The notes beneath the pieces were generated by a model. The model made no database searches, was not told the DNA's origin, and saw only the letters and a program-made list of their open reading frames with translations. A DNA stretch of 64,000 nt from JAVJSF01 sp040219555 (GTDB lineage: Bacteria; Actinomycetota; Thermoleophilia; Miltoncostaeales; Miltoncostaeaceae), in NCBI GenBank assembly GCA_040219555.1, contig JAVJSF010000013.1, positions 1 to 64,000 of the forward strand. The letters run 5' to 3'. Position 1 is the stretch's first letter; each line of letters starts with the position of its first letter. This document shows, one piece after another, positions 16,659 through 24,694 of this stretch. The position numbers and the translations under genes are program-made.

Positions 16659-18202
16659 GCGGCGTGCCCAGCGCCCGCTCCAGCACCGCGCCGCCGCTAC
16701 CCGGCTGCACCCCGCTCTTCGACGCCGCCGCCATGCGCGAGGCAGACCGGCGCGCGTCCGAGGCCCACTCCATGCCGTCGATCCTGCTCATGGAGCGCGC
16801 CGGCCTGGCGACGGCCCAGGTGGTCCGGGCGCGCTTCGCCGACCACCGGGCCGCGTGGGTCCTGGTGGGGCCGGGCAACAACGGCGGGGACGGGATGGTG
16901 GTGGCCCGCCACCTGGCCGAGGCCGGCTGGTCGGTGCGCGCGCTGGCCCCGGGCGGACGCGAGCCGGCCGGCGCCGACTCGGAGGCCATGGTGGCCGTGG
17001 CGGCCTCGCTGGGGATCCCGGTGGAGGCGCTCGGCGACCAGCGCCCGCCGGCCGGGACCCTGGTGGTCGACGCCCTGCTGGGGACGGGTGCCCGCGGGCT
17101 GCCGCGCGGGCCGGTGGCCGAGGCCATCGACTGGCTGCTGGGCCTCGACGCGCCGGTCGTGGCCGTCGACATCCCCTCGGGTATCGAGGCCGACACCGGT
17201 GCGTGCGCAGGGCGCTGCGCGCGGGCCGCGCTGACGGTCACCTACCACGGCGACATGGTGGGCCTGGCCGTGACGCCCGGGCGCGATTGCGCGGGCGAGG
17301 TGGTGGTGGCCGACATCGGCATCCCGTCGGCCGTCGCCCTGGAGCCCGCGGCCTGGCGCGCCGGCGCGGCCGTGTGCGGCGTGCTGCCCGCACGCTCCGC
17401 CGGCGCCGACAAGTACGCCGCGGGCGCCGTGCTGGTGGTGGCGGGCTCGCCCGGGCTCACGGGGGCGGCCTGCCTGGCCGCCCGAGCGACGCTGCGGGCC
17501 GGGGCCGGGCTGGCGGTCCTGGCGGTTCCGGCGACCGTTCAGGCCGCGGTGGCCGGCCAGTCCCTCGAGGTGATGTGCGCCGGCCTCCCCGACCAGGACG
17601 GTCACCTGGCTCCCGTCTCGGTGGAGGAGGTGTTGTCCCAGGCGGGCCGCGTGGCGGCCGTCGCCATCGGGCCCGGGCTGGGGCGGGCCCCGGCGACCAC
17701 CGCGGCGCTGGCCCAGCTGCTGGCGCGCCTCTCGCAGCCGGTCGTGCTCGACGCCGATGCCCTGTGGCACCTGGCAGAGGATCCCGGGATGCTGGCCGGG
17801 CGGACGCCCCCCACCATCCTCACGCCGCACGCCGGCGAGGCCGCCCGGCTCCTCGGCACCGACCGACAGACGGTGGAGGCGGCCCGCCTGCGGTCCGCCC
17901 GCGATCTGGCGGTCCGGTTCGGCGCCGTCGTGGTCCTCAAGGGGGCCGGCACGATCACGGTGGGGACGGAGGGGCCGGCCGTGATCAACGACACCGGCTC
18001 GTCGGCGCTGGCCACGGCCGGCACGGGCGACGTCCTGACGGGGACCGTGGCCGCACTGCTGGCCTCGGGCATGGAGCCCCTCGGCGCCGCGGCGGGGGCG
18101 GTGGCGCTGCACGGGCGCGCCGGCGACCTGGCGGCCCGGGGCGCGGGCACCATCGCCTCGGATGTCCTGGAGGCCCTGCCCAGGGCTCGGAGCGCCGCAT
18201 GA
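16655..18202 (+). CDS. nnr: Bifunctional NAD(P)H-hydrate epimerase / ADP-dependent dehydratase
   Basis: This 515-residue fusion repairs hydrated NAD(P)H. The N-terminal YjeF-type epimerase (about 20-225) shows VGPGNNGGDGMVVARHL and DALLGTGARGLPRGP. The C-terminal ribokinase-like dehydratase (about 235-510) shows KYAAGAVLVVAGSPGLTGAA, DADALWHL, LTPHAGEAARLLG, and the catalytic NDTGSSALATAGTGDVLTG. The ATG 16655 start and the stop both overlap neighbouring genes by four bases, so it is coupled to acpS and alr. Confidence 0.94.
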   Translation: MSGVPSARSSTAPPLPGCTPLFDAAAMREADRRASEAHSMPSILLMERAGLATAQVVRARFADHRAAWVLVGPGNNGGDGMVVARHLAEAGWSVRALAPGGREPAGADSEAMVAVAASLGIPVEALGDQRPPAGTLVVDALLGTGARGLPRGPVAEAIDWLLGLDAPVVAVDIPSGIEADTGACAGRCARAALTVTYHGDMVGLAVTPGRDCAGEVVVADIGIPSAVALEPAAWRAGAAVCGVLPARSAGADKYAAGAVLVVAGSPGLTGAACLAARATLRAGAGLAVLAVPATVQAAVAGQSLEVMCAGLPDQDGHLAPVSVEEVLSQAGRVAAVAIGPGLGRAPATTAALAQLLARLSQPVVLDADALWHLAEDPGMLAGRTPPTILTPHAGEAARLLGTDRQTVEAARLRSARDLAVRFGAVVVLKGAGTITVGTEGPAVINDTGSSALATAGTGDVLTGTVAALLASGMEPLGAAAGAVALHGRAGDLAARGAGTIASDVLEALPRARSAA

Positions 18203-19314
18203 CCGGCGGCTGGACGCGGGTGGAGGTGGATCTGGGGGCCGTGCGCCACAACGCGCGCACGCTGAGCGAGGCGGCCGGCGGGGCCGGGCTCATCGCGGTG
18301 GTGAAGTCGGACGGGTACGGGCACGGGGCCGTGCCGGTGGCGCGCGCGGTCACCGAGGCCGGGGCGGCGGCGCTGGCCGTGGTCGCCGTCGACGAGGCGC
18401 GCGAGTTGCGACAGGCCGGGCTGGACGGCCCCATCCTGCTCCTGGGTCCGCTGGCCGGCGAGGGCTGGCGGGAGGCGCTCGATCTGGATCTGGACCTGAC
18501 CGTCTGGACCGCCGCCGGCGTCGGCGCGGCGGCGGCGGCCGGCGCCCACCACCCCGACCCGCCCCGCGTGCACCTGAAGCTCGACACCGGCATGGGCCGC
18601 CTGGGCGCCCGTCCCGAAGACGTGCCGGCGCTCGCCGGTGCGGCGGCGGAGGAGCGGGTGCGGGTGGTCGGCCTGATGACCCACTTCGCCTGCGCGGACG
18701 AGACCGCAGGCGAGAACGCCGGCTTCATGCGCGAGCAGATGATCCGCTTCCGTGCCACCGCCGCGGACCTCGGCGCGCGCTTTCCCGAGGCGGTGCAGCA
18801 TGCGGCGAACTCGGCCGCCACCCTGCGCGATGCCACCACCGCGTGCGGAGCGGTGCGCTGCGGCATCGCCCTGTACGGCTGCGATCCGTTCCACGAGGAC
18901 CCGGTCGCGCGCGGGCTGCGCCCGGCCATGCGGTGGGTCTCGCGCATCTCCCAGATCAAGACCGTCCGCTCGCGCGAGAGCGTCGGCTACGGCCGGCGCT
19001 GGCGCGCGGCGCGGGGCGCGGTGGTGGCCACCGTGCCGGTCGGCTACGGCGACGGCTACGCGCGCGCCCTCGGCGGCCGGGCCGAGGCGCTCGTGGGCGG
19101 CCGGCGGGTGCCGGTGATCGGGGCGGTGTCGATGAATCAGATCGCCCTCGACCTCGGCCCCGAGGGCGGCGGCGAGGTGGGCGACGAGGTCGTCCTGCTC
19201 GGCGCCCAGGGCGACGAGCGCATCACCGCCGAGGAGCTGGCCCGCCATCGCGACTCGATCAACTACGAGATCGTCTGCGCGGTGGGCCCCCGCCTGGCGC
19301 GCGTGTACCTGTGA
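18199..19314 (+). CDS. alr: Alanine racemase
   Basis: Alr interconverts L- and D-alanine with PLP and supplies D-Ala for peptidoglycan. The 371 residues contain the PLP lysine in VVKSDGYGHG (about residue 35), the substrate-side catalytic Tyr in SVGYGRRWRA, and VSMNQIALDLG. ATG 18199 overlaps the nnr stop, and its stop overlaps the next GTG. Together with glmM, glmS and the nearby dacA, this places wall-precursor genes in one neighbourhood. Confidence 0.95.
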   Translation: MTGGWTRVEVDLGAVRHNARTLSEAAGGAGLIAVVKSDGYGHGAVPVARAVTEAGAAALAVVAVDEARELRQAGLDGPILLLGPLAGEGWREALDLDLDLTVWTAAGVGAAAAAGAHHPDPPRVHLKLDTGMGRLGARPEDVPALAGAAAEERVRVVGLMTHFACADETAGENAGFMREQMIRFRATAADLGARFPEAVQHAANSAATLRDATTACGAVRCGIALYGCDPFHEDPVARGLRPAMRWVSRISQIKTVRSRESVGYGRRWRAARGAVVATVPVGYGDGYARALGGRAEALVGGRRVPVIGAVSMNQIALDLGPEGGGEVGDEVVLLGAQGDERITAEELARHRDSINYEIVCAVGPRLARVYL

Positions 19315-20744
19315 GCGCGGAGGCCGGGCGCGCCCTGCGCGCCCCGCTGGCGGCGCTGGCGGCCTCCGGCGTGGCCACCTGGCTGGTGGGCGGCGGCATC
19401 CGGGATGCGCTCATGGGGCGCACGGTGGCGGACATGGACCTGGCGATCGCGGGCGACGCGGCCCCGGCCGCCGCCGCGCTGGCACGGGCCGCCGGCGCCG
19501 ACCGCTACCCGCTGTCGCGCGCCTTCGGATCCTGGAGGATCACGGGCGGCGATCTGCCCTTCCAGGTCGACATCACCCCGCTCCAGGGCCCGGACATCGC
19601 CGCCGATCTGGCCCGCCGCGACCTGACGGTCAATGCCATCGCCCTGCCGCTGGTCCCGCAGGACGACGGCGACCATCCGGTCGATCCCACGGGGGGTATG
19701 GCCGACCTCGCGGCCGGCCGACTGCGCCTGGTGGACGACGGGGCGCTTCGCCAGGACCCCGTCCGCCTGCTGCGCCTGGCGCGTCTGGCCACCCAGCTCG
19801 AGTTCTCGGTGGAACCGGGCACGGCCGCCCGGGCACGGGCCGATGCCGGCCGGCTGTGGGAGGCGCCCGGCGAGCGCCTGGCCGAGGAACTGGGGCGCAT
19901 CGCCTCGCTGCCCCGCGCCGACCTCGCGGTGCGCGGGATGGATGCCCTCGGCGTGCTGGGCGCCCTGTCGCCCGAGCTCGAGGACTGTCGCGGGGTGGAG
20001 CAGAACCCGTATCACCACCTGGACGCGCTGGGGCACACGCTGGAGGTGGTGGAGCACGCGGTCGCCCTCGCCGCCGATCCCGAGCCGGTCTTCCGCGGCG
20101 TGGCGCCGCGCGTTAGCGAGGTGCTTGCCCGGCCGCTGGCCGACGGCCTGAGCGCGCGCGAGGGGCTGGTCCTGGCGGCGATCTTCCACGACATGGCCAA
20201 GGCCGAGACCAAACGCGTCCTGTCCGACGGGCGCATCGGTTTCATGGGCCACGACATCCGGGGGGCCGAGATGGTGGAGGACCTCTTCGGGCGCCTGCGC
20301 ACCTCGGCGCGACTCCGCGACACGGTGGCGCTGGCGGTGCGCCGCCACCTGCCGCTGGGCTTCCTGGTCCACCGCACACCGCTCTCCCTGCGCCAGATCG
20401 ATCGTTACCTGCGCAGCACGGCCCCGGCCGAGGCCGAGATCATCGTGCTGACCGTGGCCGACCGCCTCGCCACGCGCGGGGCGCGCACCACCGAGTCCGC
20501 CATCCGGCGCCACCTGGTGCTGGCGCGCGAGGTCATGGCCCAGCACTTCGCCCTGGTCGACCGCGGGCCGGTGGAGCCCCTGGTGCGCGGCGACGCCCTG
20601 GCGCGCGCGCTCGGGCGCACACCCGGGCCGTGGCTGGCAGAACTGGTGGAGGCCCTGCGCGAGGAGCAACTGGTGGGGCACATCACCACGCCCGCCCAGG
20701 CGCACCGCTTCGCCGCCGCCTGGGACGCCGCCCACCCCGGGTGA
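19311..20744 (+). CDS. CCA-adding tRNA nucleotidyltransferase / poly(A) polymerase family, with HD domain
   Basis: The 477-residue class II nucleotidyltransferase has the catalytic GGGIRDALMG and DMDLAI carboxylates (about 24-45), the RRDLTVNAIAL and DPVRLLRLARLA motifs, and an HD phosphohydrolase domain (HTLEVVEH ... IFHDMAKAE, about 240-350). Whether it adds CCA or poly(A) cannot be fixed by eye, but none of the three tRNA genes in this window encodes its 3' CCA, so the cell needs a CCA-adding enzyme and this is a good candidate. GTG 19311 overlaps the alr stop. Confidence 0.87.
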   Translation: MSAEAGRALRAPLAALAASGVATWLVGGGIRDALMGRTVADMDLAIAGDAAPAAAALARAAGADRYPLSRAFGSWRITGGDLPFQVDITPLQGPDIAADLARRDLTVNAIALPLVPQDDGDHPVDPTGGMADLAAGRLRLVDDGALRQDPVRLLRLARLATQLEFSVEPGTAARARADAGRLWEAPGERLAEELGRIASLPRADLAVRGMDALGVLGALSPELEDCRGVEQNPYHHLDALGHTLEVVEHAVALAADPEPVFRGVAPRVSEVLARPLADGLSAREGLVLAAIFHDMAKAETKRVLSDGRIGFMGHDIRGAEMVEDLFGRLRTSARLRDTVALAVRRHLPLGFLVHRTPLSLRQIDRYLRSTAPAEAEIIVLTVADRLATRGARTTESAIRRHLVLAREVMAQHFALVDRGPVEPLVRGDALARALGRTPGPWLAELVEALREEQLVGHITTPAQAHRFAAAWDAAHPG

Positions 20745-20784
20745 GCGCGCGGGCCGCCGGCGGGGGCGATGCCCGGCCGGCGGG

Positions 20785-20790
20785 TAGGGT
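20785..20790 (+). promoter_or_regulatory. Leaderless-type promoter -10 (TAGGGT)
   Basis: TAGGGT ends 6 bases before ATG 20797 of the cobalamin adenosyltransferase. Confidence 0.55.
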
Positions 20791-20796
20791 GCGGTC

Positions 20797-21369
20797 ATGG
20801 TCAAACTGACGCGCATCTACACCCGCCAGGGCGACGCCGGCGACACCCACCTGGGCGACATGAGCCGGGTGCGGAAGACGGCGGCGCGCGTGGTGGCCTA
20901 CGGCGACGTGGACGAGCTCAACTCGGTGCTGGGCGTCGCCCGCGCCCAGGGCCTCGGCACGGTGCTCGACCGCCGGCTGACGGTGATCCAGAACGACCTG
21001 TTCGACCTGGGCGCCGATCTGTGCCGGCCCGACGCCCCGGGTGGGCCGGAGCGCCTGCGCATGGTGGCCTCCCAGGTGGAGCGGCTGGAGCGCTGGTGCG
21101 ATGAGGGCAACGAGGCGCTCCCCGCGCTGACCAGTTTCGTCCTGCCGGCCGGCACGCCGGCCGCCGCCGCCTTGCACCACGCGCGCGCCGTGTGCCGGCG
21201 CGCCGAGCGCTCGGTGGTGGCCCTGGCCGACCAGGACGGCGCCGGCGCCGAGGCGCTGCGCTATCTCAACCGGCTGTCGGACCTGCTGTTCATCGTGGCC
21301 CGCGCGGCCAACCAGGATGGCCCCGGCGACGTCCTCTGGGTGCCCGGCGAGGGGCGCGCGGCCGACTGA
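20797..21369 (+). CDS. Cob(I)alamin adenosyltransferase, PduO type
   Basis: This enzyme attaches the adenosyl group of ATP to reduced cobalamin, making coenzyme B12. The 190 residues show the PduO/MMAB signature: VKLTRIYTRQGDAGDTHLGD at the N-terminus, VAYGDVDELNSVLG, the ATP-binding FVLPAGTPAAAALHHARAVCRRAER, and YLNRLSDLLFIVARAAN. No B12-dependent enzyme is nearby. It stands alone under a leaderless-type promoter and converges on an M15 peptidase with a shared terminator. Confidence 0.93.
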   Translation: MVKLTRIYTRQGDAGDTHLGDMSRVRKTAARVVAYGDVDELNSVLGVARAQGLGTVLDRRLTVIQNDLFDLGADLCRPDAPGGPERLRMVASQVERLERWCDEGNEALPALTSFVLPAGTPAAAALHHARAVCRRAERSVVALADQDGAGAEALRYLNRLSDLLFIVARAANQDGPGDVLWVPGEGRAAD

Positions 21370-21386
21370 GCGCGGCCCGCGGGGAG

Positions 21387-21403
21387 CGGGGGCTCAGCCC
21401 CCG
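21387..21403. terminator. Shared terminator of converging genes
   Basis: CGGGGGCT and AGCCCCCG form a perfect 8-base inverted repeat around one base. It overlaps the stop codon of the minus-strand M15 gene and lies 18 bases after the adenosyltransferase stop. Confidence 0.65.
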
Positions 21404-22080
21404 TCGCGGGAGAAGTGCTGGTAGTCCAGGTCGCCGCGCCAGCGGCCGCCCCACTCCCAGCCGAGGGCGTCGAAGGCGCGCACCATCGTGCCGCCCTCCA
21501 CCGCCATGCCGCGCCGCACCGGCTTCCGGCGGATGAAGGGGCGGGCGGCCGGGTCGCGCACGTATCCGTCGGAGCGCACGTACGGGTTCTCGCGCGGGTT
21601 GATGTCGATGGCCCGGCCGTAGGCGTGCTGCGAGTACCGCGAGGTGCCCGCGACCGTGCGGCAGTTGAAGGCCGAGGTGTTGTCGGCATCGACGCTGCGC
21701 GAGTCGTCGCCGCCCAGGCGCTCGATCGGGATCATCCGCCGGATGGGCACCCGGGCGCGGTACATGCGCGCGAAGGCGCGCACCACATCGCGCGCCACGT
21801 CGTTGTGCACGACCAGCCGGCCGATCCGCACCCGGCCGCCGAAGTCGTGGTGGCGCATCACGACCACGCGCAGCGCGCGGATGTGCACCGGGCAGCCCGG
21901 CCGCCAGGCCGCCGGTGTCATCGCGGCGCGCTCGCCCGGCGCAAGCGCGCGCACCACGGATGCGAATGGCCGCACGTCGCCGCCGGCCGCGGGTGCCGCA
22001 CCCGGCGCCGAGAGTGCCAGCGCCCCGGCCAGGGTGGCTGCGATGCCGGCGGGCGCGAGGCGGTGCAGGAGCGGGCGCAC
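21394..22080 (-). CDS. Secreted M15-family peptidase (D-Ala-D-Ala or L,D-endopeptidase type)
   Basis: The 228 residues begin with a signal peptide (IAATLAGALALSAPGAAPAAGG) and end in an M15 metallopeptidase domain. The zinc motif SQHAYGRAIDIN (SxHxxGxAxD, about residue 154) and the second histidine in DYQHF near the C-terminus are both present. M15 enzymes cut peptidoglycan stem or cross-bridge peptides; the exact bond is not predictable. GTG 22080 lies 6 bases after a TACACT hexamer, so the mRNA may be leaderless. Two more wall hydrolases lie upstream on the same strand. Confidence 0.85.
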   Translation of the reverse strand: MRPLLHRLAPAGIAATLAGALALSAPGAAPAAGGDVRPFASVVRALAPGERAAMTPAAWRPGCPVHIRALRVVVMRHHDFGGRVRIGRLVVHNDVARDVVRAFARMYRARVPIRRMIPIERLGGDDSRSVDADNTSAFNCRTVAGTSRYSQHAYGRAIDINPRENPYVRSDGYVRDPAARPFIRRKPVRRGMAVEGGTMVRAFDALGWEWGGRWRGDLDYQHFSRDGG

Positions 22081-22086
22081 GCGGCC

Positions 22087-22092
22087 AGTGTA
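22087..22092 (-). promoter_or_regulatory. Leaderless-type promoter -10 (TACACT) of the M15 peptidase
   Basis: On the minus strand TACACT ends 6 bases before GTG 22080. Confidence 0.55.
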
Positions 22093-22126
22093 GACCCGTG
22101 CCCTCCGCGGCCCTCGGGCTCCGGTC

Positions 22127-23257
22127 TCAGCGGCTCGGGCGCCCCCAGCCGGGTGCCGCGTCCACGATGGGGGCCTCCAGGCCGCCCGGGTCCAGGACGC
22201 GCCCGATCAGGCCCTCGGAGCCCCCCGGCGCGGGCACCCCGGTGCCGTCCTCGGGCGTGGCAGGGGGTGGGGGAGTGCCTCCCACCGGGTCGCCCGGCGT
22301 GGGCGTCGCGGCCTCGGCGGCCGGCGCAGCGGGTGCGGGCACGGCCATCGCGGTGGGTCCGGGCGCGATGGCCGGCGCCGCGGCGCTGAAGACGGGGGCC
22401 GCGGGGTCGCCGCCCATCTCGGCCAGGTAGAAGGAGACGTTGCGGGTCCAGTGGCTGTTGAGGCCGGTGGGATCGTTGCCCGCACCGTTGGGCGCCCACC
22501 GCGCCTGGATGGCGGGAAGGGTCACCAGGCCGTCGCCCAGGTAGAGCGATCCGCCCAGGTTGCGCGCGGCGGCGTCGATGCCCGCACTCCACGAGGGGTA
22601 GACGATGCCCGGCCCCATGCCGAAGGGGTTGTGGATGCCCTGCGAGGGCCCGTAGGTGCCGAATGAGGTCTCGGCGCCGGCGATGGCGACCAGCACCCGC
22701 GGGTCGAGTCCCACCGCCCGCGACGACGCGACGAAGTCGGCTCCCAGGCCGGTGAGCGGGCTGCTCTTCGAGGCCAGGTAGCCGTCCAGGCTGGCCGCGA
22801 GCGCGGTGTCGTCCGCGTTCGCGGGCGCGGCGGCCGCCGCGGGCAGCGGGGTGATCGGGACGCCCACGGGGGCCGGCGCCGCCGGGATGGACTCCGCCTG
22901 GCGGGCGGCGCGCTCGGCGGCCCGTCGCGCCTTGGCGGCGGCGCGCCGTTCCTCGGCGAGGAGTACCAGCGCCCCCTCCGCGTCGGCCAGCTCGGTGTCG
23001 GCGCGCGCCAGCAGTCGGGCCTTGCGGCGGTCGAGGGCGGCTTCGCGGCGCCGGTTGGCCGCCAGGGCGGGTCCGGCCAGGGCCCGCGCGCGCGTGCGGA
23101 CCATCGGGAGTTCCGCCGTGGTCGCCTGCAGCGCGGCGTCCGTGGTGCGGTAGCGCTCCACGGCGGCCGGTTCGGCCGCGGCCCCGCCCGGCCAGCCCAG
23201 CGCCATGGCGGCGAGCGCGGCGACCATCAGTCCCGGGTGTTTGGCGTATCGGCCCAC
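22127..23257 (-). CDS. Secreted lysozyme/glucosaminidase-like protein
   Basis: This 376-residue protein has a signal peptide (LMVAALAAMALGWPGGAAAE), a charged coiled-coil region (about 30-120), and a domain resembling bacterial muramidase/glucosaminidase folds (SSRAVGLDPRVLVAIAGAETSFGTYG ... NPFGMGPGIVYPSWSAGIDAAARNL, about 155-270). The Glu in AGAETSFG would be the candidate catalytic acid. A Pro/Ala-rich tail of some 90 residues follows. It probably cuts glycan strands and works with the NlpC/P60 gene 60 bases upstream. The start is GTG 23257, without a clear ribosome site or promoter, so readthrough from the upstream gene is likely. Confidence 0.65.
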   Translation of the reverse strand: MGRYAKHPGLMVAALAAMALGWPGGAAAEPAAVERYRTTDAALQATTAELPMVRTRARALAGPALAANRRREAALDRRKARLLARADTELADAEGALVLLAEERRAAAKARRAAERAARQAESIPAAPAPVGVPITPLPAAAAAPANADDTALAASLDGYLASKSSPLTGLGADFVASSRAVGLDPRVLVAIAGAETSFGTYGPSQGIHNPFGMGPGIVYPSWSAGIDAAARNLGGSLYLGDGLVTLPAIQARWAPNGAGNDPTGLNSHWTRNVSFYLAEMGGDPAAPVFSAAAPAIAPGPTAMAVPAPAAPAAEAATPTPGDPVGGTPPPPATPEDGTGVPAPGGSEGLIGRVLDPGGLEAPIVDAAPGWGRPSR

Positions 23258-23273
23258 ACCGGGGATGTCGGAG

Positions 23274-23308
23274 CCCGCGACCCGGGGCTTGAGCCACCGG
23301 GTCGCGGG
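23274..23308 (-). terminator. Strong hairpin between two wall-hydrolase genes
   Basis: A perfect 12-base inverted repeat (CCCGCGACCCGG and CCGGGTCGCGGG) with an 11-base loop lies between the NlpC/P60 stop and the next start. It may end or attenuate transcription between the two genes. Confidence 0.65.
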
Positions 23309-23317
23309 CCGGGGAGC

Positions 23318-24568
23318 CTACGGGCGGACCGCCCCCTGGTAGTCGCTGCGGCCGCTCATCGACGACACCTTCACCACGTCGCCGGTCTGGGGGGCGTGCA
23401 CGTACTGGCCGCCGCCGATGTAGATGCCCATGTGGCCGAGATCCTGGCGATAGAACACCAGGTCGCCGGCCTGCAGGGAGCCGGCCGGCACCTTCGGGAA
23501 CTGGTTGTAGATGGCCACGGTGTAGTGCGGCACCGACTTGCCGATCTGGGCGTAGGCGTAGGAGGCCAGGCCCGAGCAGTCGAAGCCCGAGGGATCCGCG
23601 CCACCCCAGCGGTAGGGGACGCCGAGGTACTGCATCGCGATGTCGGCCGCCCGCGCGTTGCCCGAGCCGCTGGGCGGGGCGGGAGCCGACGTGGCGGGCT
23701 CGGGGGCCGGCGCCGGGTCCGAGCCGCCCGACGACGGCTCCGGGGCCGGCGACGCGGGCGCCGGCGAGGACTCCGGGCCGGCCGGGGACGCGGCATCGCG
23801 CTCCTGGGCCGCGGCGCGCTCCTGGGCCTGCTGTGCCGCCTGGCGCTGGCGCGCCCGGCGCGCCTGCTCCTCGGCCTCGCGCCGCTGGCGCTCCTCCTCG
23901 ACGGCGATCAGGCGCTGCAGCCGGGCGTTGGCGGATCCCAGCACGCGCTCGCGCTCGGCCAGCAGACCCTCGATGCGCTCCTTCTCGGCCGTGCGCCGCG
24001 ACAACTGCTCCGCGGCCGCCCCGCGATCGTCCACCAACTCGCGCCTGAGGTCGGTCAGGCGGGTTCGTAGCTCCGTGAGGCGCAGGACCACCAGCGCGTC
24101 GTGCGCGCCCACGCGCTCGACGAACTGCTGCTGCTGGGTGGCCTGGGACAGGCTCCCGGTGATCAGCAGCACCTCCAGGGGGGAGGTGTCGCCGCGTACA
24201 TAGAGCTGGCGCAGCCGGCTCTCGAGCTGGGCCTGCATGTCGTTCAGCTCTCGCTCGGAGCGCACCAGGTCGCTGCTGTTCTCGCGGATGCGCGTTCGCA
24301 CCTGCTCGAGCTCGTAGACGGCGCCGTTGTAGGCCTCGGCCGCCTCGGAGACCTGGAGGTTGATCCTGTCCAGCTCGGACTGGATCCGGGCCACCTCGGC
24401 GCGCTGGGCCTCGATGGCGGCGGGCTCGGTGGTGGCGCTGCCGGCCGTCAGCGCGAAGGCGACGGCGGCGATGAGACCGGTGAACAGTGCGGCGGCGCGG
24501 CGCGTGCGTCTCAGGGGGTGGGCCTCCTGTGTTACAGCGGGATACGGGGCCATGTGGGCCCGGCACAC
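23318..24568 (-). CDS. NlpC/P60 peptidoglycan endopeptidase with N-terminal coiled coil
   Basis: This secreted cysteine peptidase (416 residues from GTG 24568) has a signal peptide (AALFTGLIAAVAFALTAGS), a long coiled coil (about 50-260, RipA/PcsB-like), a Pro/Ser/Ala linker and a C-terminal NlpC/P60 domain. The catalytic Cys is in FDCSGLASYAYAQIG and the His in GHMGIYIGGGQYVHAP. Such enzymes cleave D-Glu-mDAP bonds during cell separation. A TAGCGT hexamer fits a leaderless start at 24568. Alternatively CTG 24514, in the same frame, has a perfect AGGAGG 8 bases upstream and would place the signal peptide at the very N-terminus; both could be used. Confidence 0.9.
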   Translation of the reverse strand: MCRAHMAPYPAVTQEAHPLRRTRRAAALFTGLIAAVAFALTAGSATTEPAAIEAQRAEVARIQSELDRINLQVSEAAEAYNGAVYELEQVRTRIRENSSDLVRSERELNDMQAQLESRLRQLYVRGDTSPLEVLLITGSLSQATQQQQFVERVGAHDALVVLRLTELRTRLTDLRRELVDDRGAAAEQLSRRTAEKERIEGLLAERERVLGSANARLQRLIAVEEERQRREAEEQARRARQRQAAQQAQERAAAQERDAASPAGPESSPAPASPAPEPSSGGSDPAPAPEPATSAPAPPSGSGNARAADIAMQYLGVPYRWGGADPSGFDCSGLASYAYAQIGKSVPHYTVAIYNQFPKVPAGSLQAGDLVFYRQDLGHMGIYIGGGQYVHAPQTGDVVKVSSMSGRSDYQGAVRP

Positions 24569-24574
24569 CCGGCG

Positions 24575-24580
24575 ACGCTA
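24575..24580 (-). promoter_or_regulatory. Leaderless-type promoter -10 (TAGCGT) of the NlpC/P60 gene
   Basis: On the minus strand TAGCGT ends 6 bases before GTG 24568. A second possible initiation site, AGGAGG with CTG 24514, lies downstream in frame. Confidence 0.5.
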
Positions 24581-24682
24581 CAGGAGGGCCCCGTTATTCC
24601 CCAACGCACGTTCCAGAGCTGCAACGCCACCCGCAACAGCACCCGGCTCCCCGGCCGGTTTGCCGCCGCCCTCCGGGCGGTC

Positions 24683-24688
24683 CACAAT
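24683..24688 (+). promoter_or_regulatory. Leaderless-type promoter -10 (CACAAT) of the M23 gene
   Basis: CACAAT, near the TANNNT pattern, ends 6 bases before GTG 24695. No ribosome site is visible. Confidence 0.4.
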
Positions 24689-24694
24689 GCGTGG

